DNA of 64,000 nucleotides from positions 1-64,000 of the forward strand of contig NZ_FMXQ01000008.1 in assembly GCF_900104485.1 (NCBI RefSeq). The letters run 5' to 3'. Of this stretch, positions 1 to 7,800 are shown in pieces. The translations under genes and the position numbers were made by a program. The notes under the pieces are model-generated. The model was not told where the DNA came from and did not search any database. It saw only the letters and a program-made list of their open reading frames with translations. This DNA is from Bauldia litoralis. Lineage in GTDB: Bacteria > Pseudomonadota > Alphaproteobacteria > Rhizobiales > Kaistiaceae. The stretch's first letter is position 1; the number at the start of each line of letters is the position of its first letter.

Positions 1-379
1 GTGCGTCCGCCCCCCGGGGATCATGGATACGGCGTCCGGTCTCGGCAACCTGTTCCAGCAACTGGCTCAGGGGATCGGCGGACGCGACCCTGACCTCGTT
101 GACCATGGTCTCCTTCCACCGGGCCCGTGTCTTGAGCCAGAAGATCGCCGCGACCACGGACTCTCGACCGTCGCCGGTTGCCTTGCGGAAGAGGTTCTCG
201 GCGACCTTCGAGTTCGCCTTGATGTGGCCGGTATCCAGTTCCTGCCGGTAGTGACGCCTCAGGGTCTTCGGGTCGATGCCGATGACGGTGGCGATATCGG
301 TCTCCGGGACGCCATAGCCTGCCATGGCTTCAACCTGCCGACGGCTGACGAGGTCGGGGTCGTGCGGTCGTCGTCCCAT
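1..379 (-). CDS. phage HTH protein, terminase-small-subunit-like (partial, copy 2)
   Basis: The reading frame starts at the ATG ending at 379 and stays open for 126 codons to the window edge, so its 3' end is missing. The start reads MGRRPHDPDLVSRRQVE. A short helix-turn-helix-like segment follows (GVPETDIATVIGIDPKTLRR) and then a conserved KANSKVAENLFRKATGDGRES block. It is clearly paralogous to the gene immediately upstream (382-711), and only 2 bases separate that gene's stop from this start. Small DNA-binding proteins beside phage methyltransferases often act in DNA packaging. That role is inferred from context, because no family was confirmed. Confidence 0.6.
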   Translation of the reverse strand, partial: MGRRPHDPDLVSRRQVEAMAGYGVPETDIATVIGIDPKTLRRHYRQELDTGHIKANSKVAENLFRKATGDGRESVVAAIFWLKTRARWKETMVNEVRVASADPLSQLLEQVAETGRRIHDPRGADA

Positions 380-381
380 GG

Positions 382-711
382 TCAACCTAGAAGCTCCAGC
401 GCGTCCTCATGGCGGATAGCGAGTTCGGTGACGCTGGTCTCCTTCCAGCCGGCCCGGCACTTCAGCCAGAAGATGGCCGCGGTCACGCCCTCGCGGCCGT
501 CGCCGGTGGCCTTCCGGTAGAGGTTCTCGGCAACCCGGGCATTGGCCTTGGTGTGCCCGTGGTCGAGTTCCTCGCGGTAGTGCTTGCGCAGGGTCTTGGG
601 ATCGATGCCGATCACGCCGGCAATCTCGATCTCGGGCACGCCGAAGCCTGCGAGCGCCTCGACCTGGCGCCGGGAAGCTGTATCGGGGCTGTGGGCGCGG
701 CGTCCCATCAC
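382..711 (-). CDS. phage HTH protein, terminase-small-subunit-like (copy 1)
   Basis: This 109-aa protein starts MMGRRAHSPDTASRRQ. Residues about 18-45 form a helix-turn-helix-like segment (GVPEIEIAGVIGIDPKTLRKHY), followed by the KANARVAENLYRKATGDG block shared with the next gene. Its start overlaps the stop of the Cys-rich gene upstream, indicating translational coupling in one minus-strand operon with the methyltransferase. The two tandem copies are alike across their first ~90 residues and differ at the C-terminus, so they look like an old duplication. A role in phage DNA packaging or regulation is inference. Confidence 0.6.
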   Translation of the reverse strand: MMGRRAHSPDTASRRQVEALAGFGVPEIEIAGVIGIDPKTLRKHYREELDHGHTKANARVAENLYRKATGDGREGVTAAIFWLKCRAGWKETSVTELAIRHEDALELLG

Positions 712-1001
712 GCATCCTCGCGATTGAAGGTCAGAACGGTCCGTGTGGACGACGTATTTCGGGCTGTGGGCGCTTCCGGGGACTCCGGGTGCCTCGCGGA
801 CGGTGCCCGGTCAGGACCGCTCGTGTAGCCGGGCGGTCTTGCGAAGCCACGGGTCGTGGACGGGTTCGGGTCCTTGCCGAGGCGAAAGGGCCACAGGGCG
901 CACCGCGTAGCGGGGCAAAGACGGACCTCGCCGGGCTGGTAGCACGAACAATCCAGGCACTTCGCTCGCACCGCCTGGAGGAGGGTGGCCTTGGTCGTCA
1001 T
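708..1001 (-). CDS. small Cys-rich phage-associated protein
   Basis: This 97-aa protein has its recognisable part in the first ~45 residues, which hold five cysteines: C15, C18 and C20 in KCLDCSCYQ, then the Cys of RLCPATRC and the Cys before ALWPFRLG. The spacing suggests a zinc-binding knuckle. The remainder is low-complexity and rich in Arg, Pro and Ser. It overlaps the methyltransferase stop by 4 bases (998-1001) and the downstream HTH gene by 4 bases. It is most likely a phage accessory protein; I do not know its function. Confidence 0.6.
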   Translation of the reverse strand: MTTKATLLQAVRAKCLDCSCYQPGEVRLCPATRCALWPFRLGKDPNPSTTRGFARPPGYTSGPDRAPSARHPESPEAPTARNTSSTRTVLTFNREDA

Positions 1002-2377
1002 GACAGGCCTCCGGCACCATGCGCCTCGCCGACATCGACACCGGAGCCGTCATGGTCTGTTCCAATGTCTGACCTGACACCCGTCTGCGTTACGATCCTT
1101 CCCAGATCGTTCCTGCGGCCGCTCGCCTCCTCCGCGCTGCGCTCGCCCGAGACCTCGGCGAACGTCCGCCCATCGGCATCAAGAACCGCCTGTTCGCCGG
1201 TGAAGTCCTGCCAGCGCCTGATGGCGACATCGACATAGGCCGGGTCCAGTTCGATGGCGTGGCACGAGCGGCCGGTCATCTCGGCGGCAATGATCGTGGT
1301 GCCCGATCCGCAGAAGGGTTCGTAGACCGCCTGTCCGGGCGACGAGTTGTTCTCGATCGGCCGCTTCATGCATTCGACCGGCTTCTCGGTGCCATGGCCG
1401 GTGTCGTTCTTGCGGTGCAGGATCGACCACACCGTGCTCTGGCTTCGGTCCCCCGCCCAGTGACCGGTCTTGCCCTTGCGGACGCTGTAGTAGGCGGGTT
1501 CATGAGACCAGTGATAATCGCCGCGACCGATCACCAGCCGGGTCTTGTCCCAGATGATCTGGGAGCGGATGGCGAAGCCGGAAGCCTCGAGGCTGTGCGC
1601 GACCGTCCCGGCATGCAGGCCGCCATGCCAGACATAGGCGACGTCGCCGGGGAAGAGGGCCCAGGCCTCGCGCCAGTCGGCCCGGTCGTCGTTGAGCACC
1701 TTGCCCTTCGCAATGGCCGAACCTTCGGTCAGTCCTGCGCCTTCCCGCCACGCCGGATCGTAGTTCACGCCATACGGCGGATCGGTAACCATCAGGTGGG
1801 GCGACACCCCGGCAAGGACGAGGGCAACGTCATCCGGATTGGTCGCATCGCCGCAGACCAGCCGATGCTTGCCCATGACCCAGACGTCACCCCGCTGGGC
1901 AACCGGAACCACCGGCGGCTCCGGGATCGCGTCCGGGTCGATCAGCCCTTCGTTGCCGAGGTTCAGGAGACCCGCAAGCTCATCTCCGCCGAAGCCAGTC
2001 AGCGACAGATCGAAGCCGACCGCATCGAGGTCCGCCAGTTCCAGCGCCAGCAGGTCCTTGTCCCAGCCTGCGTTCAGGGCGAGCTTGTTGTCGGCGATGA
2101 CATAGGCCTGCTTCTCTGCATCGCTCATCCCCGCCAGTTCGATCACCGGCACCTCGGTCATCCCGAGCTTGCGCGCCGCCAGCAGCCGGCCATGCCCGGC
2201 AATCACCCCGTCCTCGCCATCGACCAGCACCGGGTTCGTCCAGCCGAACGCACGGATCGACGCGGCGATCTCCGCTACCTGCGCATCCGAGTGCGTCCGC
2301 GCATTCTTCGCATACGGGACCAGGCGATCGAGGGGACGATACTCGATCTTGAGCCGATCAATTAGACCTTCGTTCAT
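998..2377 (-). CDS. ParB-domain / DNA adenine-N6 or cytosine-N4 methyltransferase fusion
   Basis: The 459-aa protein carries a ParB/sulfiredoxin-like N-terminal domain (residues about 12-100, with GHGRLLAARKLG at 61-72). An amino-methyltransferase follows, with catalytic motif IV DPPYG at 199-203 and the SAM-binding motif FCGSGTT near 355-361. That motif order (DPPY first, FxGxG last) fits the beta class of DNA methyltransferases. Such fusions are frequent in alphaproteobacterial prophages, where they modify phage DNA, and no restriction enzyme is visible beside it. It is the first gene of a minus-strand operon running off the left edge. Target sequence and base cannot be read from the protein. 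Confidence 0.9.
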   Translation of the reverse strand: MNEGLIDRLKIEYRPLDRLVPYAKNARTHSDAQVAEIAASIRAFGWTNPVLVDGEDGVIAGHGRLLAARKLGMTEVPVIELAGMSDAEKQAYVIADNKLALNAGWDKDLLALELADLDAVGFDLSLTGFGGDELAGLLNLGNEGLIDPDAIPEPPVVPVAQRGDVWVMGKHRLVCGDATNPDDVALVLAGVSPHLMVTDPPYGVNYDPAWREGAGLTEGSAIAKGKVLNDDRADWREAWALFPGDVAYVWHGGLHAGTVAHSLEASGFAIRSQIIWDKTRLVIGRGDYHWSHEPAYYSVRKGKTGHWAGDRSQSTVWSILHRKNDTGHGTEKPVECMKRPIENNSSPGQAVYEPFCGSGTTIIAAEMTGRSCHAIELDPAYVDVAIRRWQDFTGEQAVLDADGRTFAEVSGERSAEEASGRRNDLGRIVTQTGVRSDIGTDHDGSGVDVGEAHGAGGLS

Positions 2378-2845
2378 TGCGCCGCCATCCGTGAATGTAG
2401 ATGAGGCGATTATAGTATCGGTCTCTGTCTTTATCTACGCGACAGGACTACGAAACGCTTCGCAATACTTCGATGAACGGCTGAGCAGGCGGTTGTTTCT
2501 CTTCTTATCTGGAGCGAGAGTGACGCATATGACGGATGTGACGGTTTGAGGGCCACTTGGATATTTCTGATAGACGGGTTTTTGAAAAGTAGGCCCAACC
2601 GACGGAAATCTGTCACATCTGTCATGGGCCCACCGGTGGCGGCTGACATCACATCGCATCAAGCCGGCGAATTTCTCGCGCCACGGCAGACTGTCAAACG
2701 CTCGGCGTGCGCTTCGCCGCCGTCGCGGCTTCGGTTCAGACAACTCGATGACGGCACAGGAGTTAGCCGGTATTCCCGCGCTATCTGCGGATTGAGGGCG
2801 GATTACTCTCCGCCCTACGCCTGCTGAAAGCTCCGGCCTGCACTG
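2378..2845. other. 468-bp intergenic stretch upstream of the phage operon
   Basis: No convincing gene is present. Short minus-strand frames in this interval start with a basic peptide but soon become low-complexity and show no family resemblance. The stretch holds an inverted repeat (2529-2544 and 2610-2625, listed separately) and should contain the promoter of the methyltransferase operon. Confidence 0.5.
2529..2625. promoter_or_regulatory. inverted repeat, possible operator
   Basis: The arm at 2529-2544 reads ATGACGGATGTGACGG. The arm at 2610-2625 is its reverse complement at 14 of 16 positions (CTGTCACATCTGTCAT). The arms are 65 bases apart and lie about 150-250 bases upstream of the methyltransferase start. 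This could be a paired operator for a phage repressor or a replication-protein site. No cognate regulator was identified. Confidence 0.35.
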
Positions 2846-3229
2846 CTACTGGCGGGTCAGATGAGCGCACTTGGCCGAGGCGTCCTCGCCCATCTCGGAA
2901 TAGCACAGGTCGAGCACGTCGGAGCCGACGAGCGAGCCGGTGAATACGCCGTCGACGTCGACGACCACGACGATGCGCCCGTCCGGGGTCATGCTGCCGT
3001 AGATGTCTTCGGTTTCGTAGGCGCCGGCAGTGCCATAGGACTTCTTCCCCGTGAACGCGGTCTCCCGCTGCTCGCCGACCTCCAGGATGAACTCGTGCCG
3101 GTCCCACCCGTCCTGGGCACCGACGCCGACCTCCTCGCCCTTCCAGGTACCGATGAGCGAAACCGGGTCGGCGGCGAGCGCGGGGGCGGCGATGAAAAGG
3201 GCGATCGTCGCGAAGGCTGCTGACTTCAT
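2846..3229 (-). CDS. small secreted protein of unknown function
   Basis: I chose the start at MKSAAFATIALF, eight codons into the longest frame, because it gives a clean Sec signal peptide ending APALA at about residue 19. The mature ~108-aa protein contains GTWKGEEVG and VSLIG-type beta-strand segments, DGRIVVVVDVDGVFTGSLVGSD, and two cysteines near the C-terminus (LCYSEMG and KCAHL). The pattern of short beta strands around an ITGxWxGE-like start is seen in many small periplasmic barrel proteins. It stands alone on the minus strand. I do not recognise a named family. Confidence 0.65.
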   Translation of the reverse strand: MKSAAFATIALFIAAPALAADPVSLIGTWKGEEVGVGAQDGWDRHEFILEVGEQRETAFTGKKSYGTAGAYETEDIYGSMTPDGRIVVVVDVDGVFTGSLVGSDVLDLCYSEMGEDASAKCAHLTRQ

Positions 3230-3467
3230 GTGATGAACCTCGGATTTGAGCAATATCGTTGCAAAATAATTTTGATCAGACTCAGGCTTACACCTCCGAC
3301 ATCATTGGAAACGGTAGTTCCATCAAGAAGAATAAAGTCGATCAACGTAGATTGCTTGTGGTTGTGAGTCTTACTCGAAATCCCCTAAGCAATTTTGAAT
3401 TTGCGGTGGAGTTCCCCTCGGGGGATCTCGGATCCGCATCAGCGCGACGATCCGATTGTCTACGCCA

Positions 3468-3533
3468 ACCGATGATCGCGACAATCGGTGAACCGCATGA
3501 CCTCGGCTGGAAGCTCACCGTCTACTGCCGCTT
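3468..3533 (+). repeat. 66-bp direct repeat, copy 1
   Basis: This segment matches 5959-6024 at 59 of 66 bases. It covers the 5' end of a small zinc-ribbon gene relic (3472-3725). The two copies lie in the same orientation about 2.5 kb apart. Confidence 0.75.
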
Positions 3534-3725
3534 CGGCAAGCGGGAGGGGATGAAGTCGATTCGGGCATGCACGGCGCGAGCAGAGATGGATCTTGAAACG
3601 TTGATGTGGACCCGCGGGCGGGACTTCCCGATCACGCCGCTTGACAGCCGGATGAAGTGCCTCGTTGCGGATCGCGGAAGGTGCTGGTGGCGTTTGAACC
3701 GCAGCCATCCCAGACGCGGGCCTGA
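3472..3725 (+). pseudogene. small zinc-ribbon protein, frameshifted
   Basis: The frame from the ATG at 3472 reads MIATIGEPHDLGWKLTVYCR and continues through a basic region to KC near 3660. From there the reading jumps frame: the +1 frame gives RCGSRKVLVAFEPQPSQTRA and then a stop at 3725. Restoring one base after the Cys codon near 3660 would rebuild a CPRCGSR zinc knuckle, so a 1-base deletion has broken the gene. Intact relatives would be about 84 aa with four cysteines. The read-through frame continues to 3768 without homology. This is either a pseudogene or a base-call error. Confidence 0.6.
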
Positions 3726-3770
3726 GCCGGCCCAGGCGGGCCACCCGCTATCCGTTCTATCGGGTTGAGG

Positions 3771-3802
3771 AAAGCCGTCTCCCCCTACCCGGAGGCGGCT
3801 TT
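3771..3802. terminator. bidirectional terminator-like hairpin
   Basis: AAAGCCGTCTCC pairs with GGAGGCGGCTTT across a short loop, with one G-T wobble, and TTCTGCTTTT follows on the plus side. It sits between the zinc-ribbon relic (plus) and the minus-strand gene at 3810-4007, so it could serve both. A near copy of the 3' arm and T-rich tail occurs at 4188-4206. Confidence 0.6.
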
Positions 3803-3809
3803 CTGCTTT

Positions 3810-4007
3810 TCACGCTTCCATCTCGATATCGACAAGCTTGCCGCTAAGAGGGTTCCACTCATGGGGCCTGTGGCACGCCGAGCATCTGATTGTCAGGGAG
3901 CTTTTTCCATCCCAATCGAGCGCAAGCTGCGAGCCTGGGAAAATGTCCCGCCCGGTGACCGGGCACTTCGCTGTGATTTTTGGCTTTGAGTAAAGGCGCA
4001 GGTCCAC
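3810..4007 (-). CDS. small Cys-containing protein of unknown function
   Basis: The 65-aa protein has two cysteine pairs, a single Cys in KCPVTGRD and IRCSACHRPHEW, spaced like a small zinc-binding fold (about 25 residues between). It ends in acidic residues just before the hairpin at 3771-3802. Upstream the sequence is non-coding. Small zinc-binding proteins of this size are common cargo in alphaproteobacterial islands. I cannot assign a function, and the gene call rests mainly on the cysteine spacing and the terminator. Confidence 0.5.
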   Translation of the reverse strand: MDLRLYSKPKITAKCPVTGRDIFPGSQLALDWDGKSSLTIRCSACHRPHEWNPLSGKLVDIEMEA

Positions 4008-4524
4008 TCACGCGAGTCGAGTCATTCCGTCTGAGGGGCCGAGTTTCAAACTGAAACACGACCGTCACGCGAGAGGGCTTGAACTCGCGCGCCGAGACAG
4101 TCGAACCTTGGTTTTCTTGAGGACTAGAACGGAAGGCATCGTGGAGGTGTCTGCCGATCCCCGAAGAGACCGTCTCCACCCGCCGTTGGAGGCGGCTTCT
4201 GCTTTTCTGAGGGACGAATGAGGAAGGCCGCGGCCACGGGGGGCTGTGAGTCAAGGGAAGCCGTAGCCATCCCACCGATTTCCGCAACGTTCTTACGTAC
4301 TTTATGTCGGACATAATTGACTTTGATCAATGGATCGTGACATAGATCGAATATGATCGAATTTGGACACCGCAAATGTTGCGGTAATAATAGCTGCTGT
4401 TACGCGATAAGGCGGGGTCAACATAGAATATTTTTATCAATTGTATTTCGGAATACAGACTTTTTATTTGATTTTGAGAGCAAAAACAGCTTCTAGAACC
4501 CGATACATCTGGAGAATAATTTGA
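4008..4524. other. 517-bp intergenic stretch with an AT-rich 3' half
   Basis: No supported gene is present. Positions 4169-4206 form a second hairpin-plus-T-tail resembling the terminator at 3771. From about 4290 to 4530 the base composition falls well below the surrounding sequence and includes TTGACTTTGATCAA, so this segment is probably the promoter region of the gene at 4525 and may be a recent acquisition. Confidence 0.5.
4169..4206 (+). terminator. terminator-like hairpin, related to 3771-3802
   Basis: ACCGTCTCC (4169-4177) pairs with GGAGGCGGC (4188-4196) with one wobble and one end mismatch, followed by TTCTGCTTTT. The 3' arm and tail are nearly identical to those of the hairpin at 3771-3802, pointing to a shared origin. 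Confidence 0.4.
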
Positions 4525-4857
4525 ATGGGACGTGCAATGAAGCCTGAGTTCCATGTTTCAATATGGAAACTGATAGACAACTTCCAGATTCATGATGCTG
4601 AAGCCGGTCGCTTTATTTTATTGTCGCCAGATGGAGAAGTGGAGGTGTGCGCCTCGGTCCAACCTTGGCCCAGCGAAGAAATGGCGCGCAGTTATGCTTT
4701 AGCCCGAGGTTGGACGGTAGTGCCGCCCGATACGGATAAAGCATCACCGTTCATATTGGAAAAGTCCCGTGGTGCCGCATCAACGGTGACGGGGTTGGCG
4801 CGCGAAGAAACCTCAGGGACGAAGCTCATTCAGCCCGAGCGTCAGCGTATACGATAA
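4525..4857 (+). CDS. hypothetical protein
   Basis: The 110-aa frame opens in AT-rich DNA with GGAG about 10 bases ahead of the ATG at 4525; a second ATG four codons on is possible. The N-terminal half (KPEFHVSIWKLIDNFQIHDA, then FILLSPDGEVEVCASVQPWP) looks like a compact folded domain. The C-terminal third is hydrophilic. Codon use is less GC-biased than neighbouring genes, consistent with foreign origin. No family is recognised. Confidence 0.5.
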   Translation: MGRAMKPEFHVSIWKLIDNFQIHDAEAGRFILLSPDGEVEVCASVQPWPSEEMARSYALARGWTVVPPDTDKASPFILEKSRGAASTVTGLAREETSGTKLIQPERQRIR

Positions 4858-5030
4858 GCGTCTGGCTGCAGTTTTGATTTTGCTCGCGACAGATTCCCCA
4901 CTTTGTTGCCGTCTGCCCAGCGCGCGGACGCGATCCTAGCGAGTTCTGATGAGCGCACGTCGCTTTGCTGCCATGCTCTCCCGGAGAGTACCGTTGCAGA
5001 GGCTGTTGAGATGTAGGCATTGTGGGTCAG

Positions 5031-5915
5031 ATGGATCGCAAATTCGTTCTCCCTCTTCTTGTCCCGCTTTTAAGCGCGGCCTTTGTTGCAACTGATTTCG
5101 GACCGAGCGTGACAGGACCGTCGTTCTCTGAGGCGCAGCCAAAGAAGCGGCCGGGCTTGTTTCAGCGACTCTTCGGGCGACGCGAGCCCAAGACCGCGAC
5201 GCCGCCGCGGACTTCATCTCCGCGCGCTTCTTCACCCACCAAGCGCCGCAGCCGCCAAGGCTCGGGCTATCGCACGCTCTGCGTCAGAGCCTGCGACGGC
5301 TTTTATTTTCCCATCAGCCATTCAAGCAACCGCGCGCGATTCAAGATCGACGAGACGGTCTGCAAGGCAATGTATGGTGGAGCGGACGCCGAGCTTTTCA
5401 TACTTGCCAACGGACGCAGCGCTGAGCGGGCCGTATCTCTCTCCGGTCGGCTGCTCACCTCGGAGCCATACGCGTTCGCTTATCGGTCAAACTTCAGCGA
5501 AACATGCCAGGAAGAGCTGAAGTCTGGCTTGGCCCATCTTGAGAAAGTCTTTGCCGCGCGCATCGCCGACAAGACCAGGGCAGACGTACAGGCCGCCGCA
5601 GGAGTGCAGAAGTATCATACGCTTCCCGTGCCGGTGGCCCGGATCAATGCGAGCGAAGATCCCGAGACTCTGTCCAATCTTGCCGGCCGGTTTGCGGTCG
5701 CCTTAGTCAAAGCGATCGGTTCCGAGGGAGTGGCGATAGCCTCGACCCGCATACGCCGTCTCGGTCCCGACTATTATTACCTTGCGCCGGCGACAATCGA
5801 TTCGCTCTACGATCCGCCCGATCTCGGACCTGAGTTTAGTCTGATTAGCTCGGCTCATGCCGCAGACTGGGCTGACAAGGATGCCGCCCCGCCCGGCTCG
5901 ACGGTGGTGCAGTAG
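5031..5915 (+). CDS. DUF2865 domain-containing protein
   Basis: I chose the ATG at 5031 over the GTG at 5022 because MDRKFVLPLLVPLLSAAFVA forms a signal sequence or membrane anchor. A low-complexity basic linker (residues about 35-80, rich in Ser, Arg, Pro) leads to the DUF2865 core, recognisable by TLCVRACDGFYFPISHS and YGGADAELFI. This family is largely confined to Rhizobiales and is thought to act in the cell envelope, without a defined reaction. The last ~110 residues (from about 185) resemble no family I know. It is monocistronic. Confidence 0.8.
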   Translation: MDRKFVLPLLVPLLSAAFVATDFGPSVTGPSFSEAQPKKRPGLFQRLFGRREPKTATPPRTSSPRASSPTKRRSRQGSGYRTLCVRACDGFYFPISHSSNRARFKIDETVCKAMYGGADAELFILANGRSAERAVSLSGRLLTSEPYAFAYRSNFSETCQEELKSGLAHLEKVFAARIADKTRADVQAAAGVQKYHTLPVPVARINASEDPETLSNLAGRFAVALVKAIGSEGVAIASTRIRRLGPDYYYLAPATIDSLYDPPDLGPEFSLISSAHAADWADKDAAPPGSTVVQ

Positions 5916-5958
5916 GCGGCGCATGCCTCGTCGGCTGAAATTGCCGCGTCCATGATTC

Positions 5959-6024
5959 ACCGATGATCGCGACAATCGTTGAAGCGCATGACCTCCTCTG
6001 GAAACTCACCGTCTACCGCCACTT
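5959..6024 (+). repeat. 66-bp direct repeat, copy 2 (truncated gene start)
   Basis: This matches 3468-3533 at 59 of 66 bases. The frame from 5963 gives MIATIVEAHDLLWKLTVYRH and then loses similarity to copy 1 after about 6024, so only the first ~21 codons of the zinc-ribbon gene remain. It is a 5' gene fragment. Confidence 0.7.
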
Positions 6025-6068
6025 AAGGATGCTCCAAGGCCGGCGAAGTTCAGTAGCCAGAATGACGC

Positions 6069-6894
6069 TCAGAGGCTCCGACTGCCGCCTTGCCGCCGTT
6101 GCGGGTGGGGTTCCGACAACTCGATCCAGACAGGCGCGTGATCGCTGGCGTGCTCGCGACCACGGACACTCCGATCGACGCCTGCAGCGACGGCCCGATT
6201 GGCGAGTTCGGGGCTCAACAAAAGATGATCAATGCGAAGACCAGCGTCGCGAGCGAAGGCGTTCCGATAGTATTTCCAGAAGGTGTAGACCCGGCGGTCC
6301 GGATGCAGCTTGCGGATCGCATCGGTCCAGCCTTGGGCGAGGAGCTTACGAAACGCCTCGCGCACTTCGGGCCGGAAAAGCGCGTCGTCGACCCAGCGCT
6401 CCGGAGCATAGACGTCCTGTTCCGTGGGCATGACGTTGAAGTCGCCCGCCAGAACGACCGGCACCCCCGCTTCGAGAAGGTCCTTGGCGTGGTCTCTCAA
6501 GCGCTCGAACCAGCAAAGCTTGTAATCGAACTTCGCACCCGGCGCCGGGTTGCCATTCGGCAGGTAAAGGCATCCGACCAGGACACCGTTGACGGCAGCC
6601 TCAATGTACCTGCTTTGTCGATCCTCGGGATCGCCCGGTAGGCCACGCCGGGTCTCGACCGGCTCGGGTGCCCCGAGCAAGGATCGCGACGCCGTTCCAG
6701 CTCTTCTGTCCCTGCCAGATCGCGCCATAGCCCGCATCGCGGATCGCCTCCTCCGGAAAGGCCTCCTGCGTGGCCTTGAGTTCCTGCAAGCAGACAACGT
6801 CCGGATTGGTAACGGTGAGCCACTCAAGCAAGTTGGCGAGACGACCATTGACGCCATTGATGTTGAAGGTCGCTATTCGCACCGGGCCAACCAA
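6069..6894 (-). pseudogene. xthA: exodeoxyribonuclease III, broken by a +1 frameshift
   Basis: Two adjacent minus-strand frames together give one ~275-aa exonuclease III. The first, from 6894, carries VRIATFNINGVNGRL and the catalytic-Glu motif VCLQELK, ending in GVAILARGT. The second resumes at EPVETRRGLPGDPEDRQSRY and carries GDFNVMPTEQDVY, LRIDHLLLSP and SDHAPVWIEL, the metal- and phosphate-binding signatures of the family. Removing one C from the run at 6661-6674 joins the frames exactly. As written, the protein would stop after ~97 residues and lack most catalytic residues. It may be decaying, a redundant copy, or a base-call error. Confidence 0.85.
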
Positions 6895-6907
6895 CCTGAC
6901 GAGCGGA

Positions 6908-7366
6908 TCAACGGCCTTCGTAGGGCACGGCGTGTCCGGTCCGCATCATTTCCTGATTAACGTCAAGTCCGTCCAGAAAGATCGTCGCCAGCCAGCGGCC
7001 GAACGAGTCATCCCGGTCGGCGCCGTCCTTGCCTTTGGCCGTCCGGATTATGACAGTCTTCCCGTCGATGAGGCCCTTCAAGTATTCCGAGGCCGCCAGA
7101 CCGGCTTCCTTGGACTCTCCTCTGACCTCGGGTGCATCGATGTCCAGCAATCGAATCCGCTGCTTTCTAATCCAGACATAAAATCCCAGATCGATATCGA
7201 CATCGATTGTGTCCCCGTCGACGACCCGGACAACTTCAGCCCTGTAGAGGTACGCGGGCTCAGTCGGATGGGCCTCTTCAGCAGAGGCCCGCCCGGCGGA
7301 AACGAGAAGCAAAAGTGAAATGATGGCGATCGTCCGAAATGAAGGAGCCAAGCTGATTTTCTTCAT
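6908..7366 (-). CDS. secreted thermonuclease (SNase)-like protein
   Basis: The start at 7366 gives MKKISLAPSFRTIAIISLLLL and a signal peptide ending about GRASA (residue 28), so the 152-aa product should be exported. The mature part holds the staphylococcal-nuclease pattern: VVRVVDGDTIDVDID, then RIRLLDIDAPEVRG, then FGRWLATIFLDG. These supply the expected Asp, Arg, Asp-Glu and Arg positions of an OB-fold nuclease. Its length matches compact TNase-fold proteins. The gene ends 13 bases before the exonuclease III relic on the same strand, so the two may have been co-transcribed. Substrate is unknown. Confidence 0.8.
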   Translation of the reverse strand: MKKISLAPSFRTIAIISLLLLVSAGRASAEEAHPTEPAYLYRAEVVRVVDGDTIDVDIDLGFYVWIRKQRIRLLDIDAPEVRGESKEAGLAASEYLKGLIDGKTVIIRTAKGKDGADRDDSFGRWLATIFLDGLDVNQEMMRTGHAVPYEGR

Positions 7367-7400
7367 GTTGTGGGATGCAAACGATCGCGCGAGACTCATC

Positions 7401-7583
7401 CTAGGCATTATTCCGGCTAGGTTCACCCGGAGGGAAGCCGCAAGCGATGAGATAAACTCCCAGCAATCCTTCGTCGCTGTCGAGTTCTGGAAAGTCGTCG
7501 CGCGGATCGCGACCGCGTTCCTTTTGGTACTGTTCGACAGCTGAGACCAGGCGTGGATCCGACACTGGTTTCCAATCGGGCAA
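7401..7583 (-). CDS. small hypothetical protein
   Basis: The 60-aa frame is preceded by a good ribosome binding site (AAGGAG five bases before the ATG). It reads MPDWKPVSDPRLVSAVEQYQ and continues through an acidic helix (DDFPELDSDEGLLGVYLIAC) to GEPSRNNA. It lies just upstream of the thermonuclease gene on the same strand, with a 34-base gap. No family is recognised. Confidence 0.5.
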   Translation of the reverse strand: MPDWKPVSDPRLVSAVEQYQKERGRDPRDDFPELDSDEGLLGVYLIACGFPPGEPSRNNA

Positions 7584-7669
7584 GGCATAAACTCCTTCGC
7601 CTAAAGATCAGGTGTATGGCCAACCCCACACGCCTAATTCGGCCAATGAACTCACTGCTGAGAACAACC

Positions 7670-7717
7670 GAGACACGATAGTCTGTCCTTGGTACACTTC
7701 AAGTCGATCCGTGTCTC
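7670..7717. promoter_or_regulatory. inverted repeat ahead of the QueC-like operon
   Basis: GAGACACG (7670-7677) is the exact reverse complement of CGTGTCTC (7710-7717), separated by 32 bases. It lies 84-131 bases upstream of the operon start at 7801 and could be an operator. The QueC-like protein's own HTH domain is a conceivable ligand, which is speculation. Confidence 0.3.
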
Positions 7718-7800
7718 ACCATGGTTTGTTCGTGCGGTAGAGGGGTCGGCGACCGCAATCGCCTGTGCCTCTTGATCGATCGGCGAGTGAGGCGGTTCCC

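Noticed and set aside
998-2377. ParB partition protein for plasmid segregation
   Set aside because: The ParB-like domain is fused to a DNA methyltransferase (DPPYG, FCGSGTT). No parA or parS is nearby, so this is the phage methyltransferase fusion type.
2435-2743. Minus-strand 102-aa frame in the phage intergenic stretch
   Set aside because: Only the first ~30 residues look protein-like; the rest is low-complexity and overlaps the inverted repeat. No homology or ribosome binding site supports it.
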